Source: Lenzites betulinus (taxonomy: Eukaryota; Basidiomycota; Agaricomycetes; Polyporales; Polyporaceae). From it: a stretch of DNA of 64,000 nucleotides. The translations under genes and the position numbers were made by a program. Position 1 is the stretch's first letter, and every line of letters begins with the position of its first letter. Below the pieces are notes generated by a model. It had not been told where the DNA came from. It worked only from the letters and a program-made list of their open reading frames with translations, and made no database searches. Shown here one piece after another: positions 1-12,392 of the stretch. The stretch lies in contig JABYQU010000030.1 in assembly GCA_022264855.1 (NCBI GenBank), positions 310,001-374,000 of the forward strand, read 5' to 3'.

Positions 1-1904
1 GTGCCACCCATGGAGCAATAGCGTCGCAAGGGTGCGCAGGGATAATCGTCTCGCGGCGCGGAGGGCCCGCGGAAAACAATAAAAATCGGCTCGATAATCA
101 CGGAAGGCGCGGCCTGGAAGAGCTCCGACCAGGCCCCCCCTCCCGGCCATGCCGCATTTGTCGGGGTGATCGAGATCGGAACGACAATACCAGCTGGCTG
201 GTAGCCTCGTGTCATGCTGATGCCCTCCCCTATGATCGCATTCATGAGTAGATCAGAACGACTTATCTGATAGGTCACTCACCACAATAAACATATTTCC
301 TCTCCAGTGCAGCTGCATGAACAGCTTGCGTTCGAGAATACGGCTCAGATGATATTCTAGACCAATGCGGATGAAGGCGCTTAGTACTGAAACGAGCGCC
401 CTACCATGCATCATTAGTTGCGCGTGGTCGCCACAGTTATAGCGGTTGGACAAGGAGGACCTGAAGTGGTTAAAGAGTATGCATGTACAGCGTACTATGC
501 ACCGCTGCGGGTCTCGAGTTTGCGGACAATTGACGGCACGTTATTGGGACTCACAAGACTGAGACACTGGGTCATCGCGATTGAACAGCTATTGCCACCC
601 AAGTTATAAGACGTTGTTTTTAATTGTCTGGTACCCCAGGAAAACCTGTTCCGGTCCCGCATGGCGACCGCTCTAAGCCCAGTGCTGTACCGTCGACGCA
701 ACACCGTCGCGCAGCATTCGCGGGATGCATCTGCCCTTTCGACGTTGTACATGCGATCATCGTGGCAGGACCTTTGCAGATGTGAGAGGTTCTTTGCGGA
801 AGAGGATGACATGAATAAGAGCGAAGGCGACATATATGCCCCGGCGCCCATCCGCCCAAAGCACGTCTCGCTGCGCCGACCCACTTCCGCGGCTGAGGCG
901 CGATAGAAGCGCGCCAGCGTACCGACACTGCGTTCCAGCGCGCAGAACCCCGATAGCCAATACATGGTTGCTCACACGTGTGGTTCTGGCCGGGATGCTC
1001 TCGCAATCATATCCTGCCGTGGGAGCCCAATAATGATAGTTGGGCCGTACGCACGAGCGGAGGAGAGCTGTGGCTCGCGAAAGGCCCCGCCCGGATCGAA
1101 GTTCGGGGCGAGTCGCAGATGATCGACAAGCGACTTCCTTTGCGAGCCGGCGGGGAGAAAGCCGCGACGGTCAAACAAGGTACTGTCGGTGCTCCGATAG
1201 GACGAATCTTCCGTGAAGTCATCCCCACTGTGGGAGCACTCCCACAGCCGTGGGCAGCGCGCCTGCCCATCCTGGCGAGTGCATCTTGACATCCTCGATG
1301 ATACGCCGCGATGGGCATGTCACGCTCAGACACCAGGGTTCGAAATAGACGTGCGATGGTGGGAGCGGCGGGGGTGGGGATCTCGCAGGCGCTGAGGGCG
1401 GGAGGCCCGACGTGCCCGAGATGCTCGAGGGAGCGCTGCGGAGTCCCTGGGAAACTTGGTCCTTTCAAAGACGTAAACTGACGCATACAAAGTTGACGAA
1501 ACATACCGGCTACACAACGGAGGTTATCAGTAAGGTTACAGTGACCCACCCGCGACGCGTCAACGCTGTCAACGAGCACATATGGTCCTAGATGATACAC
1601 GGGCATCGGGCCCCACTCTTCGACGAGACGTATAGTCATACTGTCCATGACAACACGTCAGTGTCCAAGTCCCGCACCGGTGATCGTGTGTGTAAGCTCG
1701 AGCCATGGCGCGATTGACGTGAGATCAGCCCAGCTCAACGACGCGTACTGGCTCCTGCCGGCACCAACCAGAAGGTCAGTATCCTGCAGAGGCGGTCCTT
1801 CGAAAAGGGTTTCCTTTGTCGAAGGGCCAAGAAGCTGAGCAGTGATCCTGAAGGAAGCAGTATTAAGAAAAGCAGTCGTGATAGAAGGTGACGACGTTGG
1901 GAGC
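1..1904. other. region without a convincing gene
   Basis: No frame here shows a recognisable domain, and I could not build a spliced model. The longest open frame (1007-1648, minus, 213 codons) starts MDSMTIRLVEEWGPMPVYHL, but its C-terminal half is Arg/Ser/Pro-rich in the way that antisense or noncoding GC-rich DNA often reads. It could be the decayed end of a gene lying outside the window. I see no repeat or RNA gene here. Confidence 0.4.
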
Positions 1905-3158
1905 TTACATCATTGGTCCTACCCATTGACGGCCGCCTTCCTCGAGTTCGTCGGGCCCAAGCCAGCGTTTGTCTTCTCCCCCAGGAGTGTAGAACGGGTA
2001 CCTGGCATGACATTGCGAGGGGAGCGGATGAGTCAGTTCGCGGTACATGTCCTTGGGGTTCCCTGGGAGTAGATGAGCACGTATACCTGGCTGCAAAACA
2101 TACCGGTGATTACACGTACCGTAAGCGTTCCTGGGCGGAACAGTCTGCTCTGGAGGGGACTGGAACGATTCCTCGCTTCCTTCCGATATACTTTCCGAAG
2201 AGGAAGACAGGCCTTCCTCGCCCTTCGTGATTCCCGGCGGGTGAAGGAAGAGGCGAGCGTTATGGTTAATCGAGAAGGCAGAACGAGGTTTGGTAAGGAC
2301 GCCCAGAGCAATGATTCGAACGTCCTTGAACTCCACCACGAGCTAACATGGCGTACATAACTCAATGAGCTGCGAGTTCCATCTCTATGAGCTGCAGGGT
2401 ACGCACCCGAGCGTGGGTCATGAGATGCGCAAGATTGTTCTGCAACCTGGGCAGTCAAATTCAGCGCTCGCTTACAGAACCTCAATGCGAGGTAATTACT
2501 TGATCTCATGGAAGATTGTCAAGGGGTTGTAGTTGCGCGAGGACCCGTCCAGGAGATTCGCAGAGCCATTCCGGTTCAGCACAATGTAGCTGCGGTAGCA
2601 TGTGAATGTCCTGATCCGGGGTGGCACAACAATCCACTCACTGTGTCCATGCCTCATCAGTAGTACAAGCTGAATGACTCCTGTGCCAAAGTCTGTGCAA
2701 CATCCTAAGAGGCGCGAGCGGTCGATACTCATGGGCGCAAGGATAGGGGGAAAGGCGTACTTCAAGAAAGCCTCCTTCCACGACCCATCCTTCTTCCACT
2801 TAATCCACCCTGGAAGAAAGCGCCTCCGAAAGCACTCCTCCCAATCCGAATCTTTCAGGTTCGGGAGTGTCATACCGAACAGGAGGTACTCGGCTTTGCC
2901 AAGGGTGAGGATCTCGACCCAGTTGTGGCGCGGGACCGTCCGCCGCACGCTCAGATGCTTGAGCGCAGGCTCATACTCTTCACCCGAGTCGAGGAGGTTA
3001 CGTAGAATGGGCCGCCGCCAGGGGTTCAGAGAGGGCTCGGATACGACTGCGCGTAGGCGGCGGGAAAGATTCGAGACCGTTATAAGCGAAGCAAGGTCCA
3101 GCTCGCCGAGTACGTCGGCGACGAGCTCTACGGGGAGGTTCTCGAGAGACGTGGCCAT
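1905..3158 (-). CDS. F-box domain protein
   Basis: Three exons on the minus strand: 3158-2500, 2446-2407 (40 nt) and 2342-1905, giving 378 residues. The introns (2499-2447, 2406-2343) have GTAATT and GTGCGT donors and join in phase. The N-terminus (ENLPVELVADVLGELDLASL, then LITVSNLSRRLRAVV) is an F-box, which binds Skp1 and so links substrates to an SCF ubiquitin ligase. The C-terminal half carries RYPFYTPGG and, further on, a WVG motif; I recall this ending from large basidiomycete F-box families. There is no LRR or WD40 repeat, so the substrate is unknown. It lies tandem to the ArfGAP gene downstream; the 428 bp between them (3159-3586) hold its promoter and nothing else I can name. Confidence 0.82.
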
Positions 3159-3586
3159 TGTGTGGGAGATGGAATACGGAGCAGTCGCGAGGGGGAAGGC
3201 TATATACTTGGCGAGCTCGAGTTGGCCGTTGCCTGACGCCGTGGTTGGTGGACGAGCATTGGGTCGGTGGCGGTGCCGTGTATTACGGTACTTCCCTGCC
3301 GCACTTGGATGCGTCCCCCGTGGTTCTTTCGAGCGTCAACGTTTCGACGTTTCAACATCGCCTCTATCATTATGCACCGATGGACTAAGCTTGAAACCAA
3401 CCCGCCATTCGAGTTGCGCACAAGCCGTACAAGACAGAAGTCAGCCACATGTCCGTCAAATGTCCGGCCTTCACAACGATCTGCATGTTCCCACAGAGTA
3501 CAGGCTAATTACAGACATGTTTCCGGTCTCAAAAACAATAAATAGAAGGTATACCGGGGAGCCCTCCCCTCCAACCGTGGCCGGGT

Positions 3587-5103
3587 CTAGAAGTCCTTCC
3601 ACTCGTCCCAGTCGTCAGATTTCTTCGCGGGCGATCGCCGCACCGTCGACGAAGCCTGGGTGTTCGTCGAGGAATATGCAGACGGCTGCTGCTGAGAGCC
3701 TCCGGCGTTGTACTGTTCGAAGAAGTCTTCATCGTCATGATAGAGCGCGGACGACTCGTCCTCGTGGTCCATCCCTACCGCGCCGTACCCCCGTCGCTCC
3801 GGTCCTCCGCCGACGCGATCCTTGACGGTGCCAACCACGCCGCCAACGGACTCGGCGACGTCCACCCCGAATGTCACCTTTCCCCACGAGTTCGCGGTCC
3901 GACCAACGTCCCCGGCGCGCTTGCTGGCTTCTACGACGTATCCTCTCACACCTGCTTGGAATGTCGGATCCCTGACCTTCTCGACCCCGGGCTGGATCAC
4001 ATTCTCCGTGACTACGCGGGACGCCCCCGCCACGGCCGCGGAGAGCAGGGACCACCCCTTGCTTAACGCTGCCACGGGGTTTTCTTGGAGGTCGCTCAGG
4101 GACGGAGCGGCGGCGGATGACAGCGAAAACGACGGGTGCTGAGATCCTGGTGGAGGCGTCGGTGAGTTTCCGAAACCTTGGTACCGACCACCCTGAGAAG
4201 GCGGAAGGTCGGCGGACCGAGTTGCGTTCGCCTGTCCGAGGCCGGCGAAGAAGGATTCGTTCGCGGTCTTCTGGTCAAACGACCCGCTCATGTTGGGATT
4301 CGGGGTCGACAGAGGCGAGTTGGTGCGGCTGAATGACGCTGGGGATGCGGAGTCACTGCGGAGGGATCGTCCCGTGTTTGAACGGGCAGACGCTCTCGAC
4401 TTGCGCAGCCCTTGCGCAGACGACGGGCGGCCGGGTACGCTCATCGAATCGGGAGAGCCCACGCGTTCCGGCGGTGCGGACGGCGACCACGGTTTACCGG
4501 CCAACGCGGCGTCGAGCTGTCAGTATCCGCGCAAGTCAGTGACAGGTACTGGGGCGCAGCAGGTCGCACACCTTTTCTCTGTATTGAGTCCCGGCCCAGC
4601 TGTGATAGGTATCGTACGAGCTCATTCCTTCCTTGTATCCGCCCGTTTGGGGATCGTACGTCTTCATGAAGTCCTTGAATAGCGAGTTTCCGCCCAGCTG
4701 AAGGAAGCATGCGGTGTTCGTGCGAGCACAGTGAACAAGAAGCCGGAGGAGCTTACCTGCATCCTCTTTATCTGCTCTTCGTGCCACGTATCCATTGATA
4801 CTGATCTCACGAAGCTGGATAAGGAGGAGGTTAGAATGCCGTCCACGATGCAAACCAGACCATGACACGCACCTCACGTGTACGCCGAAGCCTCTGTGCA
4901 CGCCGGCGCATTGGAGACACAAAAATACTGCAAAACTGTCGTCCGCAGTTGATGGAGGCCGTCAAGACTGGATGGACGGCTCGCATTCACCTCAGGGAGG
5001 CCCATTGTGGGTTCGGGTTAGCGCAGTCGACGCATCGCTTGTTGTCGAGATCTTCGCGCTTGATGAGCTCTTGGAGCGTCTTCCGGGCGATGGTCTGGTC
5101 CAT
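3587..5103 (-). CDS. GCS1: ADP-ribosylation factor GTPase-activating protein (ARFGAP1/Gcs1 type)
   Basis: Five exons on the minus strand: 5103-4991, 4935-4873, 4814-4757, 4697-4572 and 4516-3587; 429 residues. The ArfGAP zinc finger is at the N-terminus: CVDC (C24, C27), a 16-residue spacer, then CLQC, followed by GVHRGFGVHVSFVRS with the catalytic arginine. The GVHV-SFVRS stretch is the ARFGAP1/Gcs1 signature. The family stimulates GTP hydrolysis by Arf and drives COPI coat disassembly at the Golgi. The C-terminal two thirds are Ser/Pro-rich and end with acidic/tryptophan motifs (DDWDEWKDF), common in ArfGAP1 tails that bind coat or clathrin adaptors. The first intron uses a GACAG acceptor; the TGCAG 8 nt downstream would break the frame. 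Confidence 0.93.
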
Positions 5104-6173
5104 GGCGCGGGTCGAAGATGTGAGAGGAAGCGAAGGAGTTCTAGCGGCTCTGTCAGAGTGCGGTGGAGGAGACTCAGAACAGCGGCCGCTGTGTCAGTGA
5201 TGATCATCCTCGGACACGCGACGTGCCCAGCGTGGGAATCGCGAACCACACATGCGTCACACTCTTGACGCGCATTGGTCACGCAATCGCGGCGGCTAGA
5301 AGGAACAGCGACTGCAAGGCGGTCGACTGGGGGAGCTGAGCGCAATGGACTGACATCGTCTGCGCAAGATGCATCGCGTAGTCCTGGCTCGGCATGGGGT
5401 GTGATATAAATGACCGGGTCATCGTGACCGGCAACATTGTCAGGCTCAGATGGCCGGGACGATGACGGGAGGAGTACCAGACAGTCGGGCCGCCGGTATC
5501 TGAAGTGTGAGACGGTTGCCGGTGCGCCTCTGCCCGCTGGCTGGCGTAGCAGATACTTGCCGGTGTGCGATGGGCAGGGATGAGGGGTGCAGGCGCGGCA
5601 GACAAGGCCTCTGGGCAGCCTGTGCGTGTGTTTTTGACAAGAGCGCAGGCTGCGGCGTGACGGCGGGCGTCGGGGCCGGAGCGTGACAGGGGCGGAAATT
5701 CCCAGCGCGTAGGGCTGGTCCGCGTCTGCGGAGCCCCGCCGCGCTCGACTCTCGACCTCTGCCCTCTCTGCTCCTGCCCCCACCGCCGCCTGCTCGCCCT
5801 GGGCCCGCCTCATCGCCGCTAACCTCCGTGGATTGTGTCCAAAAGTCTCCGCACTCCAAATACACCGCAGATACAGACCGGACGTCGCGTGGAACCCCCG
5901 ACTGCCATCGCAGGCCAGGCTTCCGACAACCATCCACTCTCCCGGGTCCTCCCTTTCCAGCGCGACGGCAACGTCTCCCACCTGCTCATCTCGCTCGTCC
6001 TGACCTCCCCCCAACCGCTTTTTCGTCTTCGCTCATAGCCGTGAGAAGCATTCCCTCGCCCATTCCCAAGCAGCTGCTACTTTACGACCAGCCTTCCTCC
6101 TGCACCACCAACTCCTCGTCTCGTCCACCCGGCTCTCTTTGATCGCGCTGCTGTCGACGCACACGTAGTCACC
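5104..6173. other. divergent intergenic region GCS1 / velB
   Basis: About 1.07 kb between the start codons of the ArfGAP gene (minus) and the velvet gene (plus). It should hold both promoters and a long velB 5' leader; the pyrimidine-rich stretch around 5930-6130 is typical of upstream leader sequence in these fungi. Long open frames on the minus strand (to 340 codons) are low-complexity and overlap GCS1 exon 1 in another frame, so I do not call them. Confidence 0.5.
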
Positions 6174-8303
6174 ATGATTCGGAAGACGAACCCGCGCGTG
6201 GACACCTCTGCTGTGCCCTCTGGACGGCAAAGCCTGACCACCGATAGCCAGGAGAGCTGGGGCCAATGGATCGGTGACAAGTCAGTGGTCTATTCCTTCC
6301 GCTTCTTGGCCTTGCCTGATAACCGCCAATACCCACTGCGCTGTCTCGGTGCAGACTGTACACCCTTGAAGTTGTGCAGCATCCTATCAGGGCGCGTATG
6401 TGTGGCTTCGGTGACAAGGTACTAGCGCCTTCCCTAATATCCTAAGCTCGTCTCTTAACGGTTCGATTCCAAAGGATCGGCGACCCTTAGCTCCCGCTGC
6501 AGTAGCCAAGATGGTTGTCAGACGACATGACGGAAGCTACGTAGATGTTGAGTGCGTACCTCCTGAAGTTCATAGCCCCCTCTCGTTCTCACGCTACTGC
6601 AGTGAGATCGACTGCTCGTTCTTTTTGGTTACTGTTGATTTATGGTCTGCGGACGGAAAACATGAGATGAACCTGGTACTACATCCGACCTCTGCGGATC
6701 GTTACGTACCTGCAAATACGCCCAAGAACAAACGGCGCAGTACGGTCACCACCAACTCCAATTCCAACCAGCGCTCCGGTCGTCAGAGCCCGGCGCCCCC
6801 AGCTGCGACGCCAAGCACAGCCCAGTACCCTCAGGTGCGTCCCCATCTCCCTCGCGCCCTCATGTCGCGTTGAGAGGAACAATCCTCAGCAATCGTTCAC
6901 TGGAATAACCCCTTACATGCAGCCGTCGAGCGCCGGCTACCCCGCGCAGGGCTACCCCTTCCCTGCACAGCCAGCGCCTGTGCCGGAGCCAAACGCGTTC
7001 CAGCCCGTCCACCCATATGCTTCGCAGGGCGACTCCACCACTCCGTCCTGGGGCTATCCCGCTTCTGGCCCAGCGGTGGACAGAACTCAGCCATACGGAA
7101 CGCCCGCACTGCCCGCCGTCAACCCCGTCAATCGCAATACGCCTCCATCGAACCCTGAGCCTGCCACGGCGGCCGACTACGGCGCGCCCGCGCAGACGGA
7201 TGCAAACTCCCCGCAGGATTGGCAGATCCAGACGCCTGTACGGGAGGAACAGGCTAATGTGGATTACCGGACCTGGCCACAGCAAGGGACGACGTACCCG
7301 GCCGTCGAGAGTCACGCCATTCCGCCTGCCCCCACCCCCACCGCCGATCCGCGCGAAGGTGCTTACGGCAGCGTCGCACCCGGCGGCACTTCGGACACGT
7401 ACCCGCAACAGGCGCGTTATTCCCAGGAGCCGTACACACCCGTGCAGACGAGTCCGACGCAGCAGCTGGACTCGACGATGTATGCGTCTGCGTCATACGC
7501 CCAGCAGCAGCATCAGCAGCAAACTCAATCACAGTACCACCAGGGCTCGTCCTACCAGGAGCCCACGCCGCCGTCGACGATACCCCCTCTTCCCCGCCAC
7601 ACGTACACTCGAACCCTAGTCGGGCCGCTCGCCGCGAACGCCTGCCGCCTTCTGGACGAGCACCGCAAGCCCGGGGTGTTCTTCCTCTTCCAGGACTTGT
7701 CAATCAGGACCGAAGGTGCGCCTGCATTCCTCGAGCTCCGTTTAGGCACTAGTGCGCGTTATCGCAAACCTTGTTCAACCCCGATATTCTTGATGCGCAG
7801 GCACCTTCCGTCTACGGCTCCGCTTGATGAACGTCGGCGCGTGAGTGTCCCAAACGAACACAACTCAATGTGCCCCCGTGGACGCGCGTTTGCTGACCCC
7901 TGCGCCCTTGCTAGCCCTCCGGCACCAGAGCCGCGCGCGTCGGGCGTCCACGTAGAAATGTCACCTGTTCTCGCCCAGACGTTCACAGAGCCCTTCGTCG
8001 TATTCTCAGCGAAGCGCTTCCCTGGCGTACCAGGTGGGTCTAGTGTGCCCGTGGCGCGCGCGTCCATACACGACAGATCGGGCTGACCGACCTCGCACCG
8101 CAGATACCACCGCCTTGTCCATTGCTTTGGGCAACCAGGGCCAGAAACTCCCGCTGGTGCGTCATCCATGACCGCCGTCATGCATAGCCCGGTCTAACTG
8201 AACGATGCGCCCCCAGCGGAACCGCAACGGATCCAATAAGCAGGGCCGCAAGCGTCGGCGCGGCGGCTCAGACGCCTCCGGCGATGAGTCCGACGAGGCC
8301 TGA
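6174..8303 (+). CDS. velB: velvet family transcriptional regulator, VelB type
   Basis: Nine exons: 6174-6280, 6355-6418, 6475-6551, 6603-6834, 6890-7715, 7801-7840, 7915-8033, 8104-8156 and 8217-8303; 534 residues, all joins in phase. The velvet domain is split in two. The first half, about residues 36-120, contains LEVVQHPIRARMCGFGDK, DRRPLAPAAVAKM and DEIDCSFFLVTVDLW. The second half, about 396-505, contains YTRTLVGPLAANACRL, DEHRKPGVFFLFQDLS, RTEGTFRLRLRLMNVG and SAKRFPGVP. Between them lies a roughly 275-residue insert rich in Pro, Gln, Ser and Tyr. An interrupted velvet domain is the hallmark of VelB, which pairs with VosA or VeA to control development and secondary metabolism. The basic tail (KQGRKRRRGG) could be a nuclear localisation signal. 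It converges on the PPR gene with a 194 bp gap. Confidence 0.93.
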
Positions 8304-8497
8304 GCCGCAGCGGGCGCGTGCGCGCGTCCCGCACGAACCCTGCAGCAGTTACTCCTCACTGTAAATTTAGAGCGAGTCCGTGTCCGCCCCCGACCCCGCC
8401 GGGGGCTCTGTATGCATCCCTCCCCCTGTCGTTGCTTGAGTTATTAGTTGTTTGTGTTTTTCCTGCTCGCGCACAATGTAATCTGGCTATCCCCTTC

Positions 8498-11400
8498 TCA
8501 GTAACTATCCTCGCCCGCGCCGCGCCGCGAGGCGCGTTTCATGAGCTCGTACTCGCGGATCAGCCGCACCGTCCGCGGAAACGCGTCGTATATCCCGCCC
8601 AGCACCCCGCCCGCCGCCTCCGTGCGCCGCCTGATCTCGTCCTCGTCCAGCGCCGCGTCCGCGTAGTGGCGGTCCACGTCCGGGTTCAGCGGCTGCACGA
8701 GCTTGCCCGCCTGCAGGTGCGCGAGCACGCGCCCGAGCAGCGTGAGCGTCGCGCCGTGCGGGCGCCAGGTGTTCCACACCGGCGAGAGCTGGTGCAGCAT
8801 GTGCAGCGGGTGCGCGAAGTCGTCGACGCCCTGCGCGTCCGCGTGCTCCGCGTTGCGCATGCGCTTCGTGAAGCGCGCGACGGCGACCGCGCGCCGCTGC
8901 GCGCTCTGCAGGGGCGCCTCGGGGCGCGCGGGCTCCAGGTCGCCCTCCTCGGGCGGGGGCAGGTCGAGCGTGAGCGGCGACTCCGGGTGCACGTCGCGCT
9001 CGCGCTCGTAGAGGCGCCGGATCTGCGCCTGGTACTTGAGGATGACGTTCTCGACGATGTCGAACGCGCGGTGCGGCTCGCCCGCGCGGACGAGCGCGAC
9101 GACGAGGTGGTTCCAGTTGTGCGAGTCGAACTGGAGCTGCTGCGCCTTGAGCTCCGTCCAGACGCGGGCGACCGCGGCGTGGTCGCCGGCCGCGGAGAGC
9201 GCGTCGATGTATATTGAGAGGGGGATGCACATGGCGACGCCGTGGCCTTGCAGGGTGGGGGCAGTGTCTTCCTCCTCGGCGAGGAGGGTGTTGAGACGCG
9301 CGTACTCGAGACCAAGCCGGTGGATCTGAGGCCAGATGGTGCGAACGCCTTCGGTGTTGCCGGTGCGCCGGTGGACGTCGAGAAGCGCCGTGAGGGCCCC
9401 GAGTGTGGGCGCCTCACCTGCCTCCGTCATCTCCATGTGCAGCCGCTCGACCTCGGCGACTCTCTGCTTCAGGTTGTGTGCGCGGAGAAGAGGTCGATAG
9501 ACGGTCTCCAGAGACAGACGCCGACCCCGTTCGAGCTGCAGCCAGGGCCTATCGTCATCCTTGCTCATGAGCGAATGCAGGAACTCCTCCGCAACGACGG
9601 TGCCCTGCTCGATGCTCTGCTCGGTATACGCCTTGAGGATGGCGCCAAGAGTGACCCCTGTAGGCTTCAAACCGAGAGCCGTCATTCGATCCAGAACTTC
9701 CTTCGCTTTCACCCGCCGTCCAGTGAGCAGGTAGCCCCGCATCAAGATGGTCATGACGTAGATGTTGGTACGCAAGGAGGTTTGCCCTTCCTCCGTCGCT
9801 AGCCGCTCCATCTCCCGATAGAGGTCCTCCGCGATCTCCATGAATCCGGAATCACACGCGGACTGGATGAGCAGCGCAAACGTCCGCACGTCCGGCCTGA
9901 CATTCGCGAGTCCGAGCTGGCGGAAGACGTTTGCGACGACGCGGAAAGGTGCGCCGATGAGGACGTAGGCCTTTAGGAGCGTGTTGAGGACCTCGATGGA
10001 CATCGCCGCACCCGGGCGTCCGGACGTGTTGAGATAGTCGAAGGCGCGCACGACGCCGTGCCACGAGCCGGCCTCGACGTGCGCGTTCATGACGGAGGTG
10101 ACCATCTGGCGATCAGGGACTACGCCCTCCTTGATGGCGCGTTTGTAGATGCGTTCGGCGGCGAGAGGGTCCTGCCTGTCGGCGAGGGTGCTGATGAGAG
10201 TGGTGTAGAGGACGCAGTTGAGCGTGACCTTGGAGCGACGCATCTGGTCAAGGAGCGTGAGTATGGACTCCACATCCCCGCGGGAGGCGAAGCTCTGTAG
10301 GATGATGCTGTAGACGTGTCGATCTGGACGTATGCCCGCTCGAAGTAGTTTGCCCAGCCAGAGATTAACACCGTCGAGATCGCCGACCTGGGCGAAGACG
10401 AAAAGGACGGAGGTATAATGTACGATATTAGGTGGCGACGCCGCCGGTCCGGTAAACATGTCTTCGAATAGCTGCACGACGCGGTCGGGCTTGCCGGCAA
10501 CGGCGTATGCATGCAAGTAGTTGGTCCTATCGTCGTTCTTCAGAGTCCGGAGTTGTTGGAGAGCTTTGAAGTGCGTGTCCGCCGCAACAGTGTCCCCTTG
10601 CCGTGCGGCGACGAAGAGAGCAACACGGCGATACTCGTAGCGCGAACCGTCCTGTCGGCTCGTACGTGATTTTGACGAGATAGAGGCAAGGATTTTGTTA
10701 GCATCATCGTAGATACCAGCCCTAGCCAGATCCTTCGCGACCATGAGTAGACTCCAGTCCGGGATCGAAACAGACCTCCGCTGTAGCGTCTTCAATAGCG
10801 TGTACGGGTGCCGTCGATACTGAGACGCGACACGTATGAGGATTGCACCCATCGCAGAACACCGTTCCTTGGGCTGTAGCGTCAAGGTCTGCTCGAGGTA
10901 GCGGGCCGGATCGTCCAAGTGGGAAAGCAGAGACATGACCACATTGCAGAAGTTCGTGGCGGGGGCAACCAGTGGACCGCGCTGGCTGCGTACAGGGAAA
11001 AGATATTCATCCAGCCAAGGATGTGCCATGAGCAGGTCGGCAGTTGCGTGGGGGCCATTGTAGCACTGTAGAGCGGATAGGATGATGGTGTACGCCTCCA
11101 ACACATGCGCACGTATGGAGTCCTCATATGTGTCTGAATCGCTCAAACGGAACAGCGTGGCGACGTCGTCAGCTGCCTCGGTAAGTTCCCCTCTCATCGC
11201 CCGAGCAGCCGCGAGGAGAGCATTCCACCGTATTCTAAGACGATTGCGTGGCATGTCTTGGATACCAGGGTCTATGTGGTGGAGCGCTTCTTGTAGTCGC
11301 GTGCCCCACTGCTGTAAAAGTTCTACGGACAAGTCTTCTTGCCGGCATCGAGTGACAGACAGAGCAACATTTGCGAGGAAGCCGAGAGCGGTGGTCGCTG

Positions 11401-12017
11401 GACCGGGTGCTCGATGTCGAGACAAGTTAGTGTAGACTCGCCACGCATCTTCTGGAGGGATGGAGACGGAGCCAGCGGCCACGTCCTTGAACGTCTGCCA
11501 GTCTTCCGGTGCGGCATTAAGTGAATGCGGCGGGGTGACAACGGGCTGGCCTGACGCGTGGCGCCGCGCGAGATGGACCTGTCTAGACCATGTCCGGAAG
11601 GAAGGTAGGTGGTCCGCGCTCCCAGAGGCCAGGTATCGATGCGCAGAAGTCCGACGTGTGCGCTGGCGCGTGGAGAGAGTTCTGGGGTGGGCAGGAGCAG
11701 GTTTTGATGACTCTGGTGACGACCGTGAGCATATATACGTGCCACGACACGGCGGGGAACTCACCAGCACCAACACCGCTGCAGCCGAGGCCCTCCCCAT
11801 CTATACTGCTGCTGTAAAGACCGTGCACACCCTCCGGCAAAGCCTTGCCCTTGCCCTTGCCACCTGACGGATGGGGCGTGAAAAAGTCGTGTGGGAGCGC
11901 ATGTATCGCGGTTCGCACAGCCATGCCAAACGCAGACCTAGGCGCGAAGAAATGGGACGCGAGTGGGCGGGTCGGGAGCACGGAGTTGAGCACGGTCGCA
12001 GCGAGAGGTTCCAACAT
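8498..12017 (-). CDS. mitochondrial pentatricopeptide-repeat (PPR) protein
   Basis: Two exons on the minus strand, 12017-11765 and 11712-8498, give 1155 residues. The 52-nt intron (11764-11713) has a GTGAGT donor, a CTCAC branch site and a CAG acceptor, and joins in phase. The N-terminus (MLEPLAATVLNSVLPTRP, then further Arg/Ser/Ala residues with almost no acidic ones) fits a mitochondrial targeting peptide. The middle contains many helical pairs of PPR type (for example VVQLFEDM, DGVNLWLGKLLRAGIRPD, HVYSIILQSFASRGDVESIL, RVKAKEVLDRMTALGLKPTG). PPR proteins bind organellar RNA and act in its processing, stability or translation; the target here cannot be told. Without the intron, an ATG at 11800 would give a 1100-residue product, but the spliced form has the better leader. 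Confidence 0.85.
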
Positions 12018-12392
12018 CACCGCACTCGCCGGAACGAGTGGTGAAAAGTACCCTGTGCGACGCGGCGGTGAGCAAGCGGTGCGTGCACGACGTGGACGTG
12101 CTGGATGCGCACCCGAAAGACCAGGCAGGGGCAGGAGAGAGGCAGCCGGGCGGGCGACGACATACAAAAGTGAGAGCGAGCTGCGACGTCGACCGCGCAG
12201 GACGAGGCCTAGAAAGAAGCCGCTCGGCATCTCCCGCTGCTCTCCTTTCGGCTGCCAGACGCCCGTCCGCGGCGCAACTCAGTCACTCCGCCCACAGGTT
12301 CGCGCGCAGAACTCACTAGGTTCGCCGCGCCCTCCCGCCCGCCGCCCGCTGCGTCGTCCCGCCCCCGTCGGCGTAATAGTGTGTGTAGAGCC

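Noticed and set aside
4992..6014. 340-codon open frame on the minus strand upstream of the ArfGAP
   Set aside because: It overlaps GCS1 exon 1 in another frame and is Arg/Ser/Pro low-complexity, as expected for GC-rich leader DNA; no domain.
6455..6474. tRNA-like B box (GGTTCGATTCC)
   Set aside because: It lies at the 3' end of a velB intron; no A box, acceptor stem or cloverleaf can be folded around it.
8505..9417. Several 240-codon alternative frames within the PPR gene
   Set aside because: Shadows of the GC-rich PPR coding sequence; the compositions are nearly pure Arg/Ala/Ser.
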